Below are positions 8,624 through 18,517 of a DNA stretch of 64,000 nucleotides, in pieces. Numbering within the stretch: the stretch's first letter is position 1; every line of letters begins with the position of its first letter. The notes under the pieces were generated by a model. That model was not told where the DNA came from. It worked only from the letters and a program-made list of their open reading frames with translations, and did not search any database. The position numbers and the translations under genes are program-made. The stretch comes from Staphylococcus auricularis (GTDB lineage Bacteria > Bacillota > Bacilli > Staphylococcales > Staphylococcaceae), in the NCBI RefSeq assembly GCF_001500315.1, contig NZ_LLER01000010.1, forward strand, positions 186,001 to 250,000, read 5' to 3'.

Positions 8624-9547
8624 ATGTTATCTAGAATCAGTCAATTTGCAACGAATACCTTCTTAGTATGGATGCTTGTCGCTGCTTTGTTAGGTTTTTT
8701 ATTTCCAAGTCTATTATCTCAATTAGGTGGATGGGTGCCATATTTACTTGGTATCGTAATGTTAGGGATGGGGCTCTCCATTAAACCCGAAGATTTCAAA
8801 ATCGTCGTCCAAGCACCAAGGGCAGTATTGATCGGCGTGATATTACAATATACGATTATGCCAATTACCGCGTTTTTATTAGCTATCATTTTTCAACTGC
8901 CAGATAAATTAGCTGTCGGTGTGATACTTGTTGGTTGTTGTCCAGGTGGAACATCGAGTAACGTGATGAGTTATCTCGCAAAAGCAAATGTCGCTCTATC
9001 TGTTGCGATCACAACAGTTTCTACATTGTTGGCGCCAATATTAACACCATTACTTATTTTTGTGTTTGCACATCAATGGTTACAAGTGTCATTTATCGAT
9101 ATGTTATTGTCAGTCGTGAAAGTGATTTTAGTGCCAATCTTGCTCGGGCTGATCATTCAAAAAGTGGCACGACCCGTAGCTGAGAAGTCTGCTGAAGCGT
9201 TACCGATTGTTTCGGTCATTGCCATTTCACTCATTTTAGCTGCTGTCGTAGCAGGTAGTAAAACAGTGATTTTAACATCTGGGTTATTAATATTCCTCAT
9301 CGTCATTTTACATAATGTAACGGGTTATAGTTTAGGTTATCTATGTGCGAAAATATTGAGATTAAACTATTCTGATAAGAAAGCCGTTTCTATAGAAGTA
9401 GGCATGCAAAATTCCGGACTCGCCGTTTCTTTAGCTACAGCGCATATTAGTCCATTTGCCGCATTACCTGGCGCAGTATTCAGCTTTATTCATAATATTT
9501 CGGGACCTATATTGGCGCGCTATTGGGCAGGAAAAGAAGGCAGATAA
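8624..9547 (+). CDS. bile acid:sodium symporter (BASS) family transporter
   Basis: Integral membrane protein with ~10 helices. Family hallmarks are GCCPGGTSSNVMSYLAKANVALSV (the unwound TM4 binding loop), EVGMQNSGLAVSLA (crossover helix) and a closing FSFIHNISGP. BASS proteins move organic anions with Na+; bacterial members often carry keto-acids or pantothenate-like solutes, and nothing here decides the substrate. ATG 8624 is preferred over 8621, because AAGGAG (8611-8616) then has a 7-nt spacing. The preceding 248 bp hold the divergent leaders and no obvious regulatory RNA. Confidence 0.88.
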   Translation: MLSRISQFATNTFLVWMLVAALLGFLFPSLLSQLGGWVPYLLGIVMLGMGLSIKPEDFKIVVQAPRAVLIGVILQYTIMPITAFLLAIIFQLPDKLAVGVILVGCCPGGTSSNVMSYLAKANVALSVAITTVSTLLAPILTPLLIFVFAHQWLQVSFIDMLLSVVKVILVPILLGLIIQKVARPVAEKSAEALPIVSVIAISLILAAVVAGSKTVILTSGLLIFLIVILHNVTGYSLGYLCAKILRLNYSDKKAVSIEVGMQNSGLAVSLATAHISPFAALPGAVFSFIHNISGPILARYWAGKEGR

Positions 9548-9649
9548 GATAGGCGCATTCTCATCTATATGTTACACTGAGCACAATGTTCGTAATGAGA
9601 AATATATCGACAATCGATGAACAACATAACAGAGAAAGAAGGTGAAGCA

Positions 9650-10294
9650 ATGTATCGAGCAGTCATTTTCTACTTCGATGGCACACTGATTGATAGTGAA
9701 ACACACTTATTTGAGGTCATGAATAAACAGTTAATCAAATACGGGGCAGAACCTGTGTCGAAAGCATTTTACCAACGTTCCATTGGCGGAGCAGCAGAAG
9801 AGCTTCAAGATTACTTGACGCAAGCGTTAGGAGAAGAGAAAAAAGCTGAAATATATGATATTCACCATAAAACGATGGATGAATTACCGCTTAGAACGGG
9901 TATAGAAAAGTTGTTGCAACAGTTAAAACAACACCATATCCCTATGGCGATTGCGACGAGTAGTTATGCGAAGGATATTGAAGCGGCTTATCGATCATTA
10001 GGGCTAGACCAATACATAGATGTAATGATTGGAAGAGAAGCTGTTTCAGAAGTTAAACCCAATCCTGAGCCCTATTTAACAGCGGTTCAAGCACTTCATT
10101 TCAGTCCTGAACATTGTTTGGCACTCGAAGATTCAATCAATGGAGCGACGGCCGCTATGCGAGCGGGACTTGATGTGATTGTAAACACGAACCTGATTAC
10201 TGAGAGTCAAGACTTTAGTGACATCACGTATTTAGCAAAAGAAGTACCAGCTTCAGACATATTTGAAAAATATATCCGACAAGGGAAGGAATAA
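9650..10294 (+). CDS. HAD-superfamily hydrolase, beta-phosphoglucomutase-like, nucleophile missing
   Basis: A 214-aa HAD subclass-I protein with a helical cap. It keeps motif II (ATSSYAKD), the motif III Lys (VKPNPEPYL) and motif IV (ALEDSINGATAA). Motif I reads AVIFYFDGTLIDS: the first Asp of DxDGT, the residue that is phosphorylated, is Tyr8 (TAC, 9671-9673). GAC to TAC is a single-base change. As written, the protein should lack phosphatase or mutase chemistry, though the second Asp is intact. Start ATG 9650 has AAGGTGAA upstream. A small membrane-protein gene follows by 2 nt. Confidence 0.85.
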   Translation: MYRAVIFYFDGTLIDSETHLFEVMNKQLIKYGAEPVSKAFYQRSIGGAAEELQDYLTQALGEEKKAEIYDIHHKTMDELPLRTGIEKLLQQLKQHHIPMAIATSSYAKDIEAAYRSLGLDQYIDVMIGREAVSEVKPNPEPYLTAVQALHFSPEHCLALEDSINGATAAMRAGLDVIVNTNLITESQDFSDITYLAKEVPASDIFEKYIRQGKE

Positions 10295-10296
10295 AG

Positions 10297-10488
10297 ATGA
10301 ATGGTTATATCATACTCTTTTTTCTAGCGGGACCTATTATTTTAGCAGTGAGTAATTTAGTACTCGGTCCTTTATCCAAAAAAGGGATTCCGTTTCGCAT
10401 TCATTTTCGCGCATTTATGATCAGTTCAGTGATTTATTTATTATGCGCGGGCTTACTTTATTACTTTGTATTACGCCATCAATTTTGA
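10297..10488 (+). CDS. small two-helix membrane protein
   Basis: A 63-aa protein with two hydrophobic segments: YIILFFLAGPIILAVSNLVL near the start and AFMISSVIYLLCAGLLYYFV near the end, separated by a short basic loop. It begins 2 nt after the HAD gene's stop, with GGAAGGA just upstream, so the two are probably co-translated. Function unknown. Confidence 0.65.
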   Translation: MNGYIILFFLAGPIILAVSNLVLGPLSKKGIPFRIHFRAFMISSVIYLLCAGLLYYFVLRHQF

Positions 10489-10551
10489 ATAGCGAAGGAA
10501 TCGAAGCAGTAAAAGGGGATTCTATTAATTTTATTTAAAATAACGCATTAA

Positions 10552-10587
10552 AAGTGGGACAGAAACGTTCGTGTTTCTGTCCCACTT
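10552..10587. terminator. strong perfect-stem terminator
   Basis: AAGTGGGACAGAAAC pairs with GTTTCTGTCCCACTT around a short GTTCGT loop, an almost perfect 15-bp stem. The better U-tract is on the minus strand, serving the gene that ends at 10620; it may act both ways. Confidence 0.85.
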
Positions 10588-10619
10588 GTATGTAAATGAG
10601 CTTGTGTAGCATCATTGCA

Positions 10620-10808
10620 TTAATGTTGAACAATGTTAAAAATCAACGTCACAACAATGAGCACGAGTAAAATCGCATCTACACCAAACATCAATTTCGC
10701 ACGTTTATTATTTTCACCATTTGCTTGTGCTTCTTTCATCACTTTATAATTTGGAATCATGCTTAGTAGAAGTAACACAAGAATGATTAAACCGATAACG
10801 ATCGTCAT
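10620..10808 (-). CDS. small membrane protein (62 aa)
   Basis: Two hydrophobic segments flank a basic loop (EAQANGENNKRAKLM): TIVIGLIILVLLLLSMI and FGVDAILLVLIVVTLIFNI. Its ATG overlaps the stop codon of the upstream gene (ATGA), with GAGGAGAGGA as ribosome site, so the pair is translationally coupled. Unknown function, but the coupling and good hydrophobic periodicity support a real gene. Confidence 0.7.
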   Translation of the reverse strand: MTIVIGLIILVLLLLSMIPNYKVMKEAQANGENNKRAKLMFGVDAILLVLIVVTLIFNIVQH

Positions 10809-11164
10809 TTGTTATCCTCTCCTCGTTTAGATTTAACGATCCATTCCCATATATATCCAGCTATTATACCGACGATTAAACCGACAATAATGCCGGTTTT
10901 CATAAAATCAAATATTGCACCTACGATCATGCCAATCAGTAATGCTACAGGAATCGCAATTCCCATACGTATTTTACGTTCTGGCGTATTCATCATAGAA
11001 AATAATGTGAAATACAATAAGCCAAAAACGACCATCGCTAAAATTGATTTTCCGAAAACTGGCCAAAACGCTGCATCATCTTGCGTAAAGTAGTTCAGCA
11101 AGAAGAACAGGATACCGATAATGATTGATAGTACAACGGTGCGTGACAATAAATGTTTTTGCAT
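10805..11164 (-). CDS. four-helix membrane protein of unknown function
   Basis: A 119-aa protein with four predicted helices: VVLSIIIGILFFLLNYF, FGKSILAMVVFGLLYFTLF, a Gly/Ile-rich GIAIPVALLIGMIVGAIF, and GIIVGLIVGIIAGYIWEWIV. It ends in a charged tail (KSKRGEDNK). First gene of a two-gene unit with the 62-aa membrane protein. No catalytic motif is visible. Confidence 0.7.
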   Translation of the reverse strand: MQKHLLSRTVVLSIIIGILFFLLNYFTQDDAAFWPVFGKSILAMVVFGLLYFTLFSMMNTPERKIRMGIAIPVALLIGMIVGAIFDFMKTGIIVGLIVGIIAGYIWEWIVKSKRGEDNK

Positions 11165-11594
11165 ATAATCTTCCTTTAATGTAGCTTATTAAAATTATAT
11201 CATATCTCACAAGTGCGGCGACAATCAAACCCATAAGTTCATGATGTACAGACTTTCAGCCTTGCCACAGCACCATAGTGTTATTTTTCAATAAAAGAAT
11301 CGTAAGCTTATTATGCTTACTTACAATAAAGCAATAAGTGAAGTTATAAGTAAAAGTGCACTAAATTTACTTTGCATTTTGCCTGCGAATAACATACAAT
11401 TGAAAACAGTTATGAAAGCCTTTACATATAGTTTTAAAACTAATTATTTCAATTTTTCGAAAACGTCGTATCATAACTTATAAATTATTAAACAAAGATG
11501 GGGAGAAATGGGCTTCAATTCTCATGTGTGACATGAACGACAACTAATAAGAGGATTTCATAGAATTATCATGATGAGAGAAAGGGTTTGAATT
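11165..11594. other. long intergenic region upstream of the amino-acid permease
   Basis: No gene is seen in these 430 bp. It holds a small hairpin GTAAGC...GCTTAC (11302-11320), a weak cre-like TGAAAGCCTTTACA (11413-11426, central CG lost) and a weak CodY-like AATTTTTCGAAAACG (11451-11465, 11 of 15 consensus positions). A leader of ~100 nt before the permease is possible. No T-box or known riboswitch was recognised. Confidence 0.45.
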
Positions 11595-12983
11595 ATGAGT
11601 GAGAATAACGAATTAAAAAGGGGATTAAGTGCGCGTCAGATGCGTATGATTGCGCTCGGAGGAACAATCGGTGTTGGATTGTTTATGGGTGCGACAAGTA
11701 CGATTAAGTGGACAGGACCGTCAGTTATTTTTGCGTATTTAATCGCAGGACTATTTATCTTCTTGGTCATGCGTGCGATGGGTGAAATGGTTTATGTGCA
11801 TCCAACGACAGGTTCTTTTGCTTCATTTGCTAGCGACTATATCCACCCTGTAGCAGGATACTTAACAGCATGGAGTAATATATTCCAATGGATTGTTGTA
11901 GGGATGAGTGAAGTCATTGCCGTAGGTGAGTATATGAATTACTGGTTCCCTGATTTACCTCAGTGGATTCCAGGTGTCATTGTCGTCTTACTCTTACTCG
12001 CAGCGAACTTAACTTCCGTTAAAGCATTCGGGGAATTTGAATTTTGGTTTGCGATGATTAAAGTCGTAACGATCATCTTAATGATCATCGCAGGATTTGG
12101 ATTAATCTTCTTCGGCCTCGGTAATGGTGGAGAAGCGATTGGTCTCTCTAACTTATGGGAGCACGGTGGTTTCTTACCTAATGGCTGGATAGGTTTCTTC
12201 TTTGCACTTTCAATCGTTATCGGATCTTATCAAGGTGTGGAATTAATCGGTATCACTGCGGGTGAAACGAAAGATCCACATAAAAACATCAAATCAGCAG
12301 TCAATGGTGTAATTTGGCGTATCCTAATTTTCTACATCGGTGCAATCTTTGTCATCGTAACGGTTTATCCTTGGGATGAGCTCGGTAGCATTGGTAGCCC
12401 GTTTGTTGCGACATTTGCGAAAGTCGGTATTACGTTTGCTGCAGGTTTCATTAACTTCGTTGTGTTAACAGCAGCGATGTCAGGATGTAACTCAGGTATC
12501 TTTAGTGCGAGTCGTATGACATATACGTTAGCGAACTATGGCCAATTACCTAAATTCTTCACACGTGTGATGAAAAATGGTGTACCGTTTTATGCTGTAT
12601 TAGCTATCGGTACGGGTATCTTAATCGGTGCATTATTAAATGTGATCTTACCGTTATTCATTGAAGGTGCTGAGAGCGTCTTTGTATACGTCTATAGTGC
12701 ATCAATCTTACCTGGTATGGTGCCATGGTTTATGATTTTAATTAGTCATTTGAAATTCAGAAAAAATCATCCAGAAGAAGTGGAGGGCCATCCATTTAAA
12801 ATGCCAGGTGGCGCATTCACAAACTATCTCACAATGGCATTCTTTATCATGGTATTAATCGGCATGTTATTTAATAAGGAAACAGTTGTTTCTGTAGTGA
12901 TTGGCTTTATCTTCCTAGGCTTTATGACTGCATTTTATTTCTTAAAAGGCTATCACAAATTAGATGATAAAAAACAAATATAA
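11595..12983 (+). CDS. amino-acid permease of the APC superfamily (AAT family, CycA/AapA-like)
   Basis: A 462-aa, 12-helix permease. The AAT signature is clear: [20 protein letters not shown] at the start of TM1, [18 protein letters not shown] in the TM8 region, and [15 protein letters not shown]. The closest functional group is CycA/AapA (D-alanine, D-serine, glycine), but neighbouring AAT permeases for other amino acids share these motifs, so the substrate is uncertain. Transcribed alone and closed by a strong terminator. The neighbouring MurNAc operon suggests, loosely, a link to wall-derived D-amino acids. Confidence 0.85.
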   Translation: MSENNELKRGLSARQMRMIALGGTIGVGLFMGATSTIKWTGPSVIFAYLIAGLFIFLVMRAMGEMVYVHPTTGSFASFASDYIHPVAGYLTAWSNIFQWIVVGMSEVIAVGEYMNYWFPDLPQWIPGVIVVLLLLAANLTSVKAFGEFEFWFAMIKVVTIILMIIAGFGLIFFGLGNGGEAIGLSNLWEHGGFLPNGWIGFFFALSIVIGSYQGVELIGITAGETKDPHKNIKSAVNGVIWRILIFYIGAIFVIVTVYPWDELGSIGSPFVATFAKVGITFAAGFINFVVLTAAMSGCNSGIFSASRMTYTLANYGQLPKFFTRVMKNGVPFYAVLAIGTGILIGALLNVILPLFIEGAESVFVYVYSASILPGMVPWFMILISHLKFRKNHPEEVEGHPFKMPGGAFTNYLTMAFFIMVLIGMLFNKETVVSVVIGFIFLGFMTAFYFLKGYHKLDDKKQI

Positions 12984-12986
12984 ACT

Positions 12987-13030
12987 AAAAAACCGCTATG
13001 TAAGGTAAGGCACCTTGCATAGCGGTTTTT
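12987..13030. terminator. bidirectional terminator between permease and murR
   Basis: AAAACCGCTATG pairs with CATAGCGGTTTT. An inner AAGGT/ACCTT stem and T-runs on both strands serve the two convergent genes. Confidence 0.88.
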
Positions 13031-13041
13031 ATGTTGATTGA

Positions 13042-13917
13042 TTAGTGTTTGTAGTAAATATTAGATAAATGTTTGTGGTAATTTCCGAGTGATAGTTTAG
13101 ATTGTGTAATCGTATCGAGTGCAGTCCGGAAATTCAGCGCGATGTAGCGATAGAATAACACGTCGATGATGAACAGTTGCGCAAACATGGATGTTGTCGC
13201 AGCCATACGAAAGTCATTTTCATCTGTAGGGCCGTGTACTAATGTCACATCTGACAACTCTGCAATAGGATTTTCATCGTTGCTAGAGATTGTCACCATC
13301 GGAATATGGTGGTCATTTGCGACACGCGCCATAGATAGTAATTCACTGTGTTCTCCTCGATTTGTAATAAAGATGATACAGTCACGTGCATCATGAGATG
13401 ACAACGTCACTGTAAATAGATGTGTTTCTGTGATGAGTCGCACATTAATGCCTAAACGCGTTAATTTTTGGTATAAATCTGTCGCAACAATTGCTGAAGA
13501 ACCATATCCAAATAAGAAGATGGTTCTGGAAGCCTTGATCATGTCGTAGATATAATCCACTTTGAGGGGATCCACGTATTCAGACACCGTGTCGACGGTC
13601 CGTTTCACACGAGAAACCATTTTCGAAGTGAGTGATTCCACCGATTCATTGCTCGAGATTTCTAAGCGGTTGTTTTGTGTGGCATGCTCAGGAATATAGT
13701 GAGAAATCGAATTTTGTAATTCGCGATAACCGCCATCTGTTACTTTTTTAAGAAAACGAGCGATCGAAGTAGGACTCGTATCTGTCGCTTTTGATAAGTC
13801 GATCGCTGTCATATTAATCACACGGTGTGGTGCGTTTAAGATATAATCTGCAATTTTCTGCTCACTATGCGTAAAATTGTTATATTCTTGACCTATAGTA
13901 TAAAGTATATTTTTCAT
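13042..13917 (-). CDS. murR: RpiR-family regulator of MurNAc catabolism
   Basis: A 291-aa regulator: N-terminal HTH_6 ([20 protein letters not shown], about residues 40-60) and C-terminal SIS domain ([37 protein letters not shown]) that should bind MurNAc-6-phosphate or a related effector. It is the last gene of the mupG-murQ-murP-murR operon, and its ATG overlaps the murP stop (ATGA). The near-palindrome at 17408-17430 before mupG is a candidate operator. Function assigned from operon context and family. Confidence 0.85.
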   Translation of the reverse strand: MKNILYTIGQEYNNFTHSEQKIADYILNAPHRVINMTAIDLSKATDTSPTSIARFLKKVTDGGYRELQNSISHYIPEHATQNNRLEISSNESVESLTSKMVSRVKRTVDTVSEYVDPLKVDYIYDMIKASRTIFLFGYGSSAIVATDLYQKLTRLGINVRLITETHLFTVTLSSHDARDCIIFITNRGEHSELLSMARVANDHHIPMVTISSNDENPIAELSDVTLVHGPTDENDFRMAATTSMFAQLFIIDVLFYRYIALNFRTALDTITQSKLSLGNYHKHLSNIYYKH

Positions 13918-15368
13918 GATTGACCGCCTAGCGTATCAGATTGTCGCATTGCTTTCGTCGTGCCAAAGAAATAGGTGAATAAGAAGCCGCCTGCATAAGC
14001 CGCTAGTAATCCAGCGATGTAACCTAAATATTGATGATGTGCAATTAATGGTAATAAAGAAACACCACTCGGGCCAATGGCAATCGCACCAATATGACCA
14101 ATACCAGCGATAACCGCACCACCGATACCGCCCCCGATACATGCGGTAATGAATGGGCGTCCTAACGGTAAAGTGACTCCGTAAATAAGTGGTTCACCAA
14201 TACCGAGTATGCCGACTGGAAGTGCACCTTTAAGGATTTCACGCAACGTCGTATTTTTACGACAGCGTACCCATAATGCTAATGCGGCACCGACTTGTCC
14301 AGCACCTGCCATCGCAGCAATAGGTAATAAATAAGTTGCGCCTGTTTGGTTGATCATTTCGACGTGAATTGGTGTGAAGATATGATGCAATCCTAACATG
14401 ACGAGTGGTAGGAAGAATGCACCAATAATAAAGCCGCTGAAGACGCCACCAATATCGATGACCCAGTTCACTACATAGACGAGTCCGTCAGAGACGAAAC
14501 CTGCTAAAGGCATGATAATAAATATAGTTAATAAACCAATACACAATAATGAAATCGTCGGTGTAACGATAATGTCAATCGCATTGGGTACGACTTTATG
14601 TAATCGTTTTTCAACTAAGCTTAATAACCAAACTGCAAAGATGACGCCGATGATACCACCTTGACCAGGTTGTAATGCATCGCCGGTGAAAATGTTCATG
14701 ATGACATTTTTATCATCGACACCGGTGAGTAAGGTTGTACCGCCGATGACCCCACCTAAACCTGGTGTAGCACCGAATTCTTTAGCGGCATTAATACCAG
14801 TAAAGATTGCTAAATATGCGAGCATTCCATCTTTAATGACGTTTAATACGGTTACCAGTTGGGTCACCCAATCTGCCGTGATGACTTGCGCTGATAACAT
14901 GTTGTCTAATATGGCACCAATACCCCCAATCAATCCAGCACCGATAAATGCAGGGATTAACGGGATGAAAATGTTTGCGATACTACGCAAAACGCGACTC
15001 ACTGGGCCACGTTTATGTTTTTGTTGGAACTTTTCTTTTTGAGTTTGTGCATGTGCTTCGGCTGTGGCTTTATAGTCGTGTTGTTTGGTCATCTGTTCAG
15101 GTATTTCTTCACCGAGTGGGGCACCGCTCTCTTCAGTGATAGCATTTGCGACCTTTGTCACGACCCCAGGACCTAAAACGATTTGAAGTTGTTCGTCCTC
15201 AACAACGCCTAACACACCTTTAATTTGTCTCAACGTTTGATAGTCTACTAAGGATTGATCTTTAACTTTGATTCGAATGCGTGTCAAACAATTGATGACA
15301 CTGTCCATGTTATTTACACCACCGACAGCATCGATAATTTGATGCGCAAGGGTTTGTTCTTTCGTCAT
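13914..15368 (-). CDS. murP: PTS EIIBC for MurNAc / MurNAc-GlcNAc
   Basis: A membrane permease that brings in and phosphorylates MurNAc or the MurNAc-GlcNAc disaccharide. EIIB comes first (phospho-Cys27 in [10 protein letters not shown]), then a linker and an EIIC domain of ~10 helices with [17 protein letters not shown]. The domain order (B-C) is the reverse of glvC. No EIIA is encoded. I place the start at 15368 (MTKEQ), because GAGGAGG lies 6 nt upstream; an in-frame ATG 18 nt further up lacks one. murQ is 35 nt upstream and murR overlaps the end. Confidence 0.88.
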   Translation of the reverse strand: MTKEQTLAHQIIDAVGGVNNMDSVINCLTRIRIKVKDQSLVDYQTLRQIKGVLGVVEDEQLQIVLGPGVVTKVANAITEESGAPLGEEIPEQMTKQHDYKATAEAHAQTQKEKFQQKHKRGPVSRVLRSIANIFIPLIPAFIGAGLIGGIGAILDNMLSAQVITADWVTQLVTVLNVIKDGMLAYLAIFTGINAAKEFGATPGLGGVIGGTTLLTGVDDKNVIMNIFTGDALQPGQGGIIGVIFAVWLLSLVEKRLHKVVPNAIDIIVTPTISLLCIGLLTIFIIMPLAGFVSDGLVYVVNWVIDIGGVFSGFIIGAFFLPLVMLGLHHIFTPIHVEMINQTGATYLLPIAAMAGAGQVGAALALWVRCRKNTTLREILKGALPVGILGIGEPLIYGVTLPLGRPFITACIGGGIGGAVIAGIGHIGAIAIGPSGVSLLPLIAHHQYLGYIAGLLAAYAGGFLFTYFFGTTKAMRQSDTLGGQS

Positions 15369-15403
15369 AAAATGCCTCCTCGACATATGTTCTGTTACAC
15401 GAT

Positions 15404-16294
15404 TTAGTTGTCTTTGAGCGCTGCTTTGATTTTTCCATGATGCGCTGTGAGACGCTGTCTAGCCTCATTGGCAGAACAGTCACGCATATGCATCACAATC
15501 GCAACTTTTAAATCATGGTTTGCAGCTTCATATAAATCTTGAGCTTCTGTTTGTGAGACCTCACATATTTCTTCAATAATATGAACGGCACGTTGTACCA
15601 ATTTTTGATTCGTAGGCTTAACGTCGACCATCAAATTATCATAGACTTTTCCAGCACCCACCATAGTTAACGTTGAAATCATGTTTAAGATCATCTTCTG
15701 TGCAGAACCTGCTTTTAAGCGTGTGGAACCTGTTAGAACTTCTGGCCCTACAGGTATTTCCAATGGATATTGCGCAAGCTTGCCTATAGAAGTATCTTGA
15801 TTACATGCAATCGCAACTGTGTAAGCGCCTACATCATTAGCAAAGTTTAATCCACCGACAACATATGGCGTCTGACCACTCGCAGCAATACCTATGACGA
15901 CGTCTTCAGGTTCTAAGTGAAGGTCTTTTAAATCAGCAGCGCCTTGTGATGGGTCATCTTCAGCACCTTCGACAGCTTCTTTCATGGCTGAAGGTCCGCC
16001 TGCGATGAGACCAATAACCTGGTCATGGCTGACATTAAAGGTAGGTACGCATTCCACAGCATCAAGTACACCTAAACGACCACTTGTACCAGCCCCCATA
16101 TAGATAATGCGACCGCCAGCATTAAATTGTTGTGTGGTCATTTTAATGATTTCAGTCAGTGTCTGTAAGTGTTCAGAGATTAAACTGGGTACTAATTGGT
16201 CTTCAAGATTCATCACTTTCAATGCGTCGTAGATTGACATTTCATCTAGATGCATCGTTGCACGATTTCTCGCTTCTGTTGTTAATTTTTTCAT
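15404..16294 (-). CDS. murQ: N-acetylmuramic acid 6-phosphate etherase
   Basis: A cytosolic SIS-fold lyase (296 aa, family-normal) that splits the lactyl ether of MurNAc-6P to give GlcNAc-6P and D-lactate. The signature is strong: [46 protein letters not shown] and [18 protein letters not shown]. It lies 3 nt after mupG and before murP, matching the known recycling order. Ribosome site GGGGGAA. Confidence 0.96.
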   Translation of the reverse strand: MKKLTTEARNRATMHLDEMSIYDALKVMNLEDQLVPSLISEHLQTLTEIIKMTTQQFNAGGRIIYMGAGTSGRLGVLDAVECVPTFNVSHDQVIGLIAGGPSAMKEAVEGAEDDPSQGAADLKDLHLEPEDVVIGIAASGQTPYVVGGLNFANDVGAYTVAIACNQDTSIGKLAQYPLEIPVGPEVLTGSTRLKAGSAQKMILNMISTLTMVGAGKVYDNLMVDVKPTNQKLVQRAVHIIEEICEVSQTEAQDLYEAANHDLKVAIVMHMRDCSANEARQRLTAHHGKIKAALKDN

Positions 16295-16297
16295 TAT

Positions 16298-17362
16298 TCA
16301 TTCCCCCATTGCTTGTATTAAACGAAACGTATCATTCGGACGTAAACAGTCGATTATATCAAGTTCATGGGGTTGGATGCGACCGACAACATTGATGTGA
16401 GAATGGGCAGGTAAGTCTGATTTGATGAGTTGTAACTCTCCTTCATAACGCCCATTGCGCACGTTGTCGATCGTAATGTCTCCCTTCTTACGTAATGTTG
16501 TATGAGAAGGGGTAATGTGGTGTGAACAAAAGCGACGTGCTTCTGCTGAACGAATGACTTTAGCAGCAAGATCTGGTCTTACTGTGTGCATTGGTTCTAA
16601 TATCGAACGAATCGATGTTTCTATTTCATCTAATGCGTTAAGTTCGATGTGGAGATCGAAATGGCGTTGTTGTAACACCGCGCTTAATTGCTTTGCTTGG
16701 TGTCGTGCTAATTCTGAATCTCCAATTAAAATATGTGTGGTATCACAATCTTGTAGCCGTTGTGCGGCAACAATTGGATGTACATATCGCACGCTTTCCA
16801 GTGAAGGTAATCCTTTAAAAAGCGGTCCACGATATGTCGTGCCAGGTATAAAGCCAAAGATTTGTGCGTCACTATTGAAAGATCGAATCAATTGATTCTG
16901 AGCTGACATGTGGGATTCACTGATCCCTGTGTCAGGACGAGGATAGTAATTATGACAATAAATAAGATGTTGAAAATCTTTTGTATGTTGTACTAACGCT
17001 TGTAATAATGACGCGTCGATTGTACTTGCATTTAAACAGCATGAAAAGCCTGCTTCTAAAATACGATTGACGACTTGAACAGAGGTATCATTATCGATGC
17101 GTAAGACATATCGTAAGTTTGAATCATTGTTAAATAAACTGTAAAAACGTTGATTAAGTAGGGAAGGGTTAACGTCTAGAATGACTGTTACATCGGAATC
17201 ATTGCATAGATTTAATAACGTTTCTAACCGATCATAAACCTCAGTCGCATCTTCTTCTGGAATTTGTAATGAGGTGAATATCGTGGTGAACCCTAAATCA
17301 ATCATCTCCCTTATATATGACTGATTTAAAGTCGTACCTAAATAGACGGAAAATCCATGCAT
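16298..17362 (-). CDS. mupG: 6-phospho-N-acetylmuramidase (DUF871 family)
   Basis: A 354-aa cytosolic glycosidase of the DUF871 family: a TIM-barrel N-terminus (MHGFSVYLGTTLNQSYIREM ... VILDVNP ... LRIDND) and a C-terminal cyclophilin-like domain (RNGRYEGELQLIKSDLP, VVGRIQPHELDIIDCLRP). In S. aureus the homologue cuts MurNAc(6P)-GlcNAc produced by MurP and MurQ then acts on the MurNAc-6P. Strong AAGGAGGAG site before ATG 17362. First gene of the mur operon, preceded by two cre-like boxes and a candidate MurR operator. Confidence 0.92.
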   Translation of the reverse strand: MHGFSVYLGTTLNQSYIREMIDLGFTTIFTSLQIPEEDATEVYDRLETLLNLCNDSDVTVILDVNPSLLNQRFYSLFNNDSNLRYVLRIDNDTSVQVVNRILEAGFSCCLNASTIDASLLQALVQHTKDFQHLIYCHNYYPRPDTGISESHMSAQNQLIRSFNSDAQIFGFIPGTTYRGPLFKGLPSLESVRYVHPIVAAQRLQDCDTTHILIGDSELARHQAKQLSAVLQQRHFDLHIELNALDEIETSIRSILEPMHTVRPDLAAKVIRSAEARRFCSHHITPSHTTLRKKGDITIDNVRNGRYEGELQLIKSDLPAHSHINVVGRIQPHELDIIDCLRPNDTFRLIQAMGE

Positions 17363-17382
17363 CTAACTCCTCCTTCGCATAC

Positions 17383-17396
17383 TATAATCGCTTACA
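17383..17396 (-). promoter_or_regulatory. cre-like site close to the mupG start
   Basis: On the minus strand TGTAAGCGATTATA matches the cre consensus except near its 3' end. It lies ~20 bp upstream of ATG, where bound CcpA would block elongation. Confidence 0.5.
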
Positions 17397-17407
17397 TTAT
17401 ACAATAT

Positions 17408-17430
17408 ATTTAATTGTTTTACAATTTAAT
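17408..17430. promoter_or_regulatory. near-palindromic operator candidate for MurR
   Basis: ATTTAATTGT-TTT-ACAATTTAAT is an inverted repeat with one mismatched pair in ten, centred ~57 bp before the mupG start and between two cre-like sites. Confidence 0.5.
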
Positions 17431-17463
17431 ATAAAGTGCTAAAACCATGTAAAACACTATATT

Positions 17464-17476
17464 AGAAGCGCTTACA
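17464..17476 (-). promoter_or_regulatory. distal cre-like site upstream of the mur operon
   Basis: TGTAAGCGCTTCT on the minus strand keeps the CG core and the left arm of cre. It lies ~100 bp upstream of mupG. Confidence 0.5.
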
Positions 17477-17572
17477 ATTTCGCTTAAATTATTTTGAAAA
17501 ATGAAAATTTTAAATAGATAGTGTGGATGAGGCTAACAGGAGAGGGAAAGACAAATTAAAAAGCCCTCTGCA

Positions 17573-18268
17573 TTATTCGGTATCAGAAGGGCTTAAAAAT
17601 TCGTGATAATTATGGATGTTAATATCTTGTGTTTTGATGGTCTTTTTGAATGAATATGCAATGTCTTGAATGATGTCTATTGGGATGACTTTCGTACAAC
17701 CGGAACCAATTTCGAAGATGACCACATACCAGATGGCATCGTCACAAATGAGACCGATGAAGATGACATTATCTGTTTCAATGGTATGCTCATTTAAATA
17801 TTCTAGCGCCATCACATTGCGTTCTGCGCAATAGATGAGGATATCGGAAAACAATGAAGGTAATTGAGGTGCGCGCGACGTTTCGAACTTAATGTAATGA
17901 TCTAATGATCTTAGCGTATTACGTAATTTTGTGTGAGATAAGGATAAACATTGTTTCAGTATGTGTTTGATTTCGTCTTTGTAAGGTAATGCTGAAGTGG
18001 CTTCACTTTCCTTTAACGTTAAAAATAAAGCCGACAGTTGCTTCTCATTTAACTTCAGTGTGTATTCATGATGTTGGGATTGAATTTGATAGCCGCCATG
18101 CTTACCGTGATGTGCGATTAATTGCACGCCCTGCTCTTCTAACTCTTTAATGTCTCGTGTAATTGTGCGTTTAGATACGTTTAAGGCTCTGGCTAACGCT
18201 GCGGTAGATTGAATGTCTTGGTTCCGAATCACTTCAACTAACTGTTGCTGACGTTCACGTTTTTTCAT
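17573..18268 (-). CDS. HTH_11/WYL-type transcriptional regulator
   Basis: A 231-aa DeoR-like protein: an N-terminal winged helix (ALARALNVSKRTITRDIKEL, ending in the wing motif HGKHGGYQI) and a C-terminal segment with a WYL-like strand pair (AIWYVVIFEIGSG, then a VIPIDIIQDI closing strand). WYL proteins sense small ligands or nucleic acid; none is identifiable here. It is transcribed alone, away from the sRNA promoter. The target may be itself or the mur operon, but nothing in the sequence proves either. Confidence 0.75.
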   Translation of the reverse strand: MKKRERQQQLVEVIRNQDIQSTAALARALNVSKRTITRDIKELEEQGVQLIAHHGKHGGYQIQSQHHEYTLKLNEKQLSALFLTLKESEATSALPYKDEIKHILKQCLSLSHTKLRNTLRSLDHYIKFETSRAPQLPSLFSDILIYCAERNVMALEYLNEHTIETDNVIFIGLICDDAIWYVVIFEIGSGCTKVIPIDIIQDIAYSFKKTIKTQDINIHNYHEFLSPSDTE

Positions 18269-18473
18269 TCGAAAGTCACCTCCATAAAAAGGTAGTACAT
18301 AGTCTTAAGTGTATTATATCATATCTCGTACTATGACAACATTTAGGCGATATTTAGTTTGTGTTTAAGAAACGGTTGTGAAAGGTGTGATGAATTATCA
18401 TTTTGATCATACTATAACCACAAGGTTTATAAGGCTAACTTCACCATTTACCGAGAAAAATAAATTTATTTTT
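18269..18473. other. spacer between the WYL regulator and the sRNA promoter
   Basis: No gene or conserved RNA recognised. It carries the regulator's leader and A/T-rich sequence leading into the cre and promoter of the downstream small RNA. Confidence 0.4.
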
Positions 18474-18511
18474 AGAAAACGCTTACATTTATAATAGCTT
18501 TGTGTTATCAT
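18474..18511 (+). promoter_or_regulatory. sRNA promoter overlapped by a cre box
   Basis: AGAAAACGCTTACA (18474-18487) matches cre at 13 of 14 positions. It overlaps a -35 TTACAT (18483-18488), which is 17 nt from a -10 TATCAT (18506-18511). A start near 18518 coincides with the first base of the RNA's closing stem. This geometry predicts direct CcpA repression. Confidence 0.75.
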
Positions 18512-18517
18512 TGAATT

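Noticed and set aside
11165..11594. T-box or other known riboswitch before the amino-acid permease
   Set aside because: No T-box sequence or specifier stem; only weak cre- and CodY-like matches.
14686..15042. 118-aa plus-strand frame inside murP
   Set aside because: Antisense shadow of a clear EIIBC gene.
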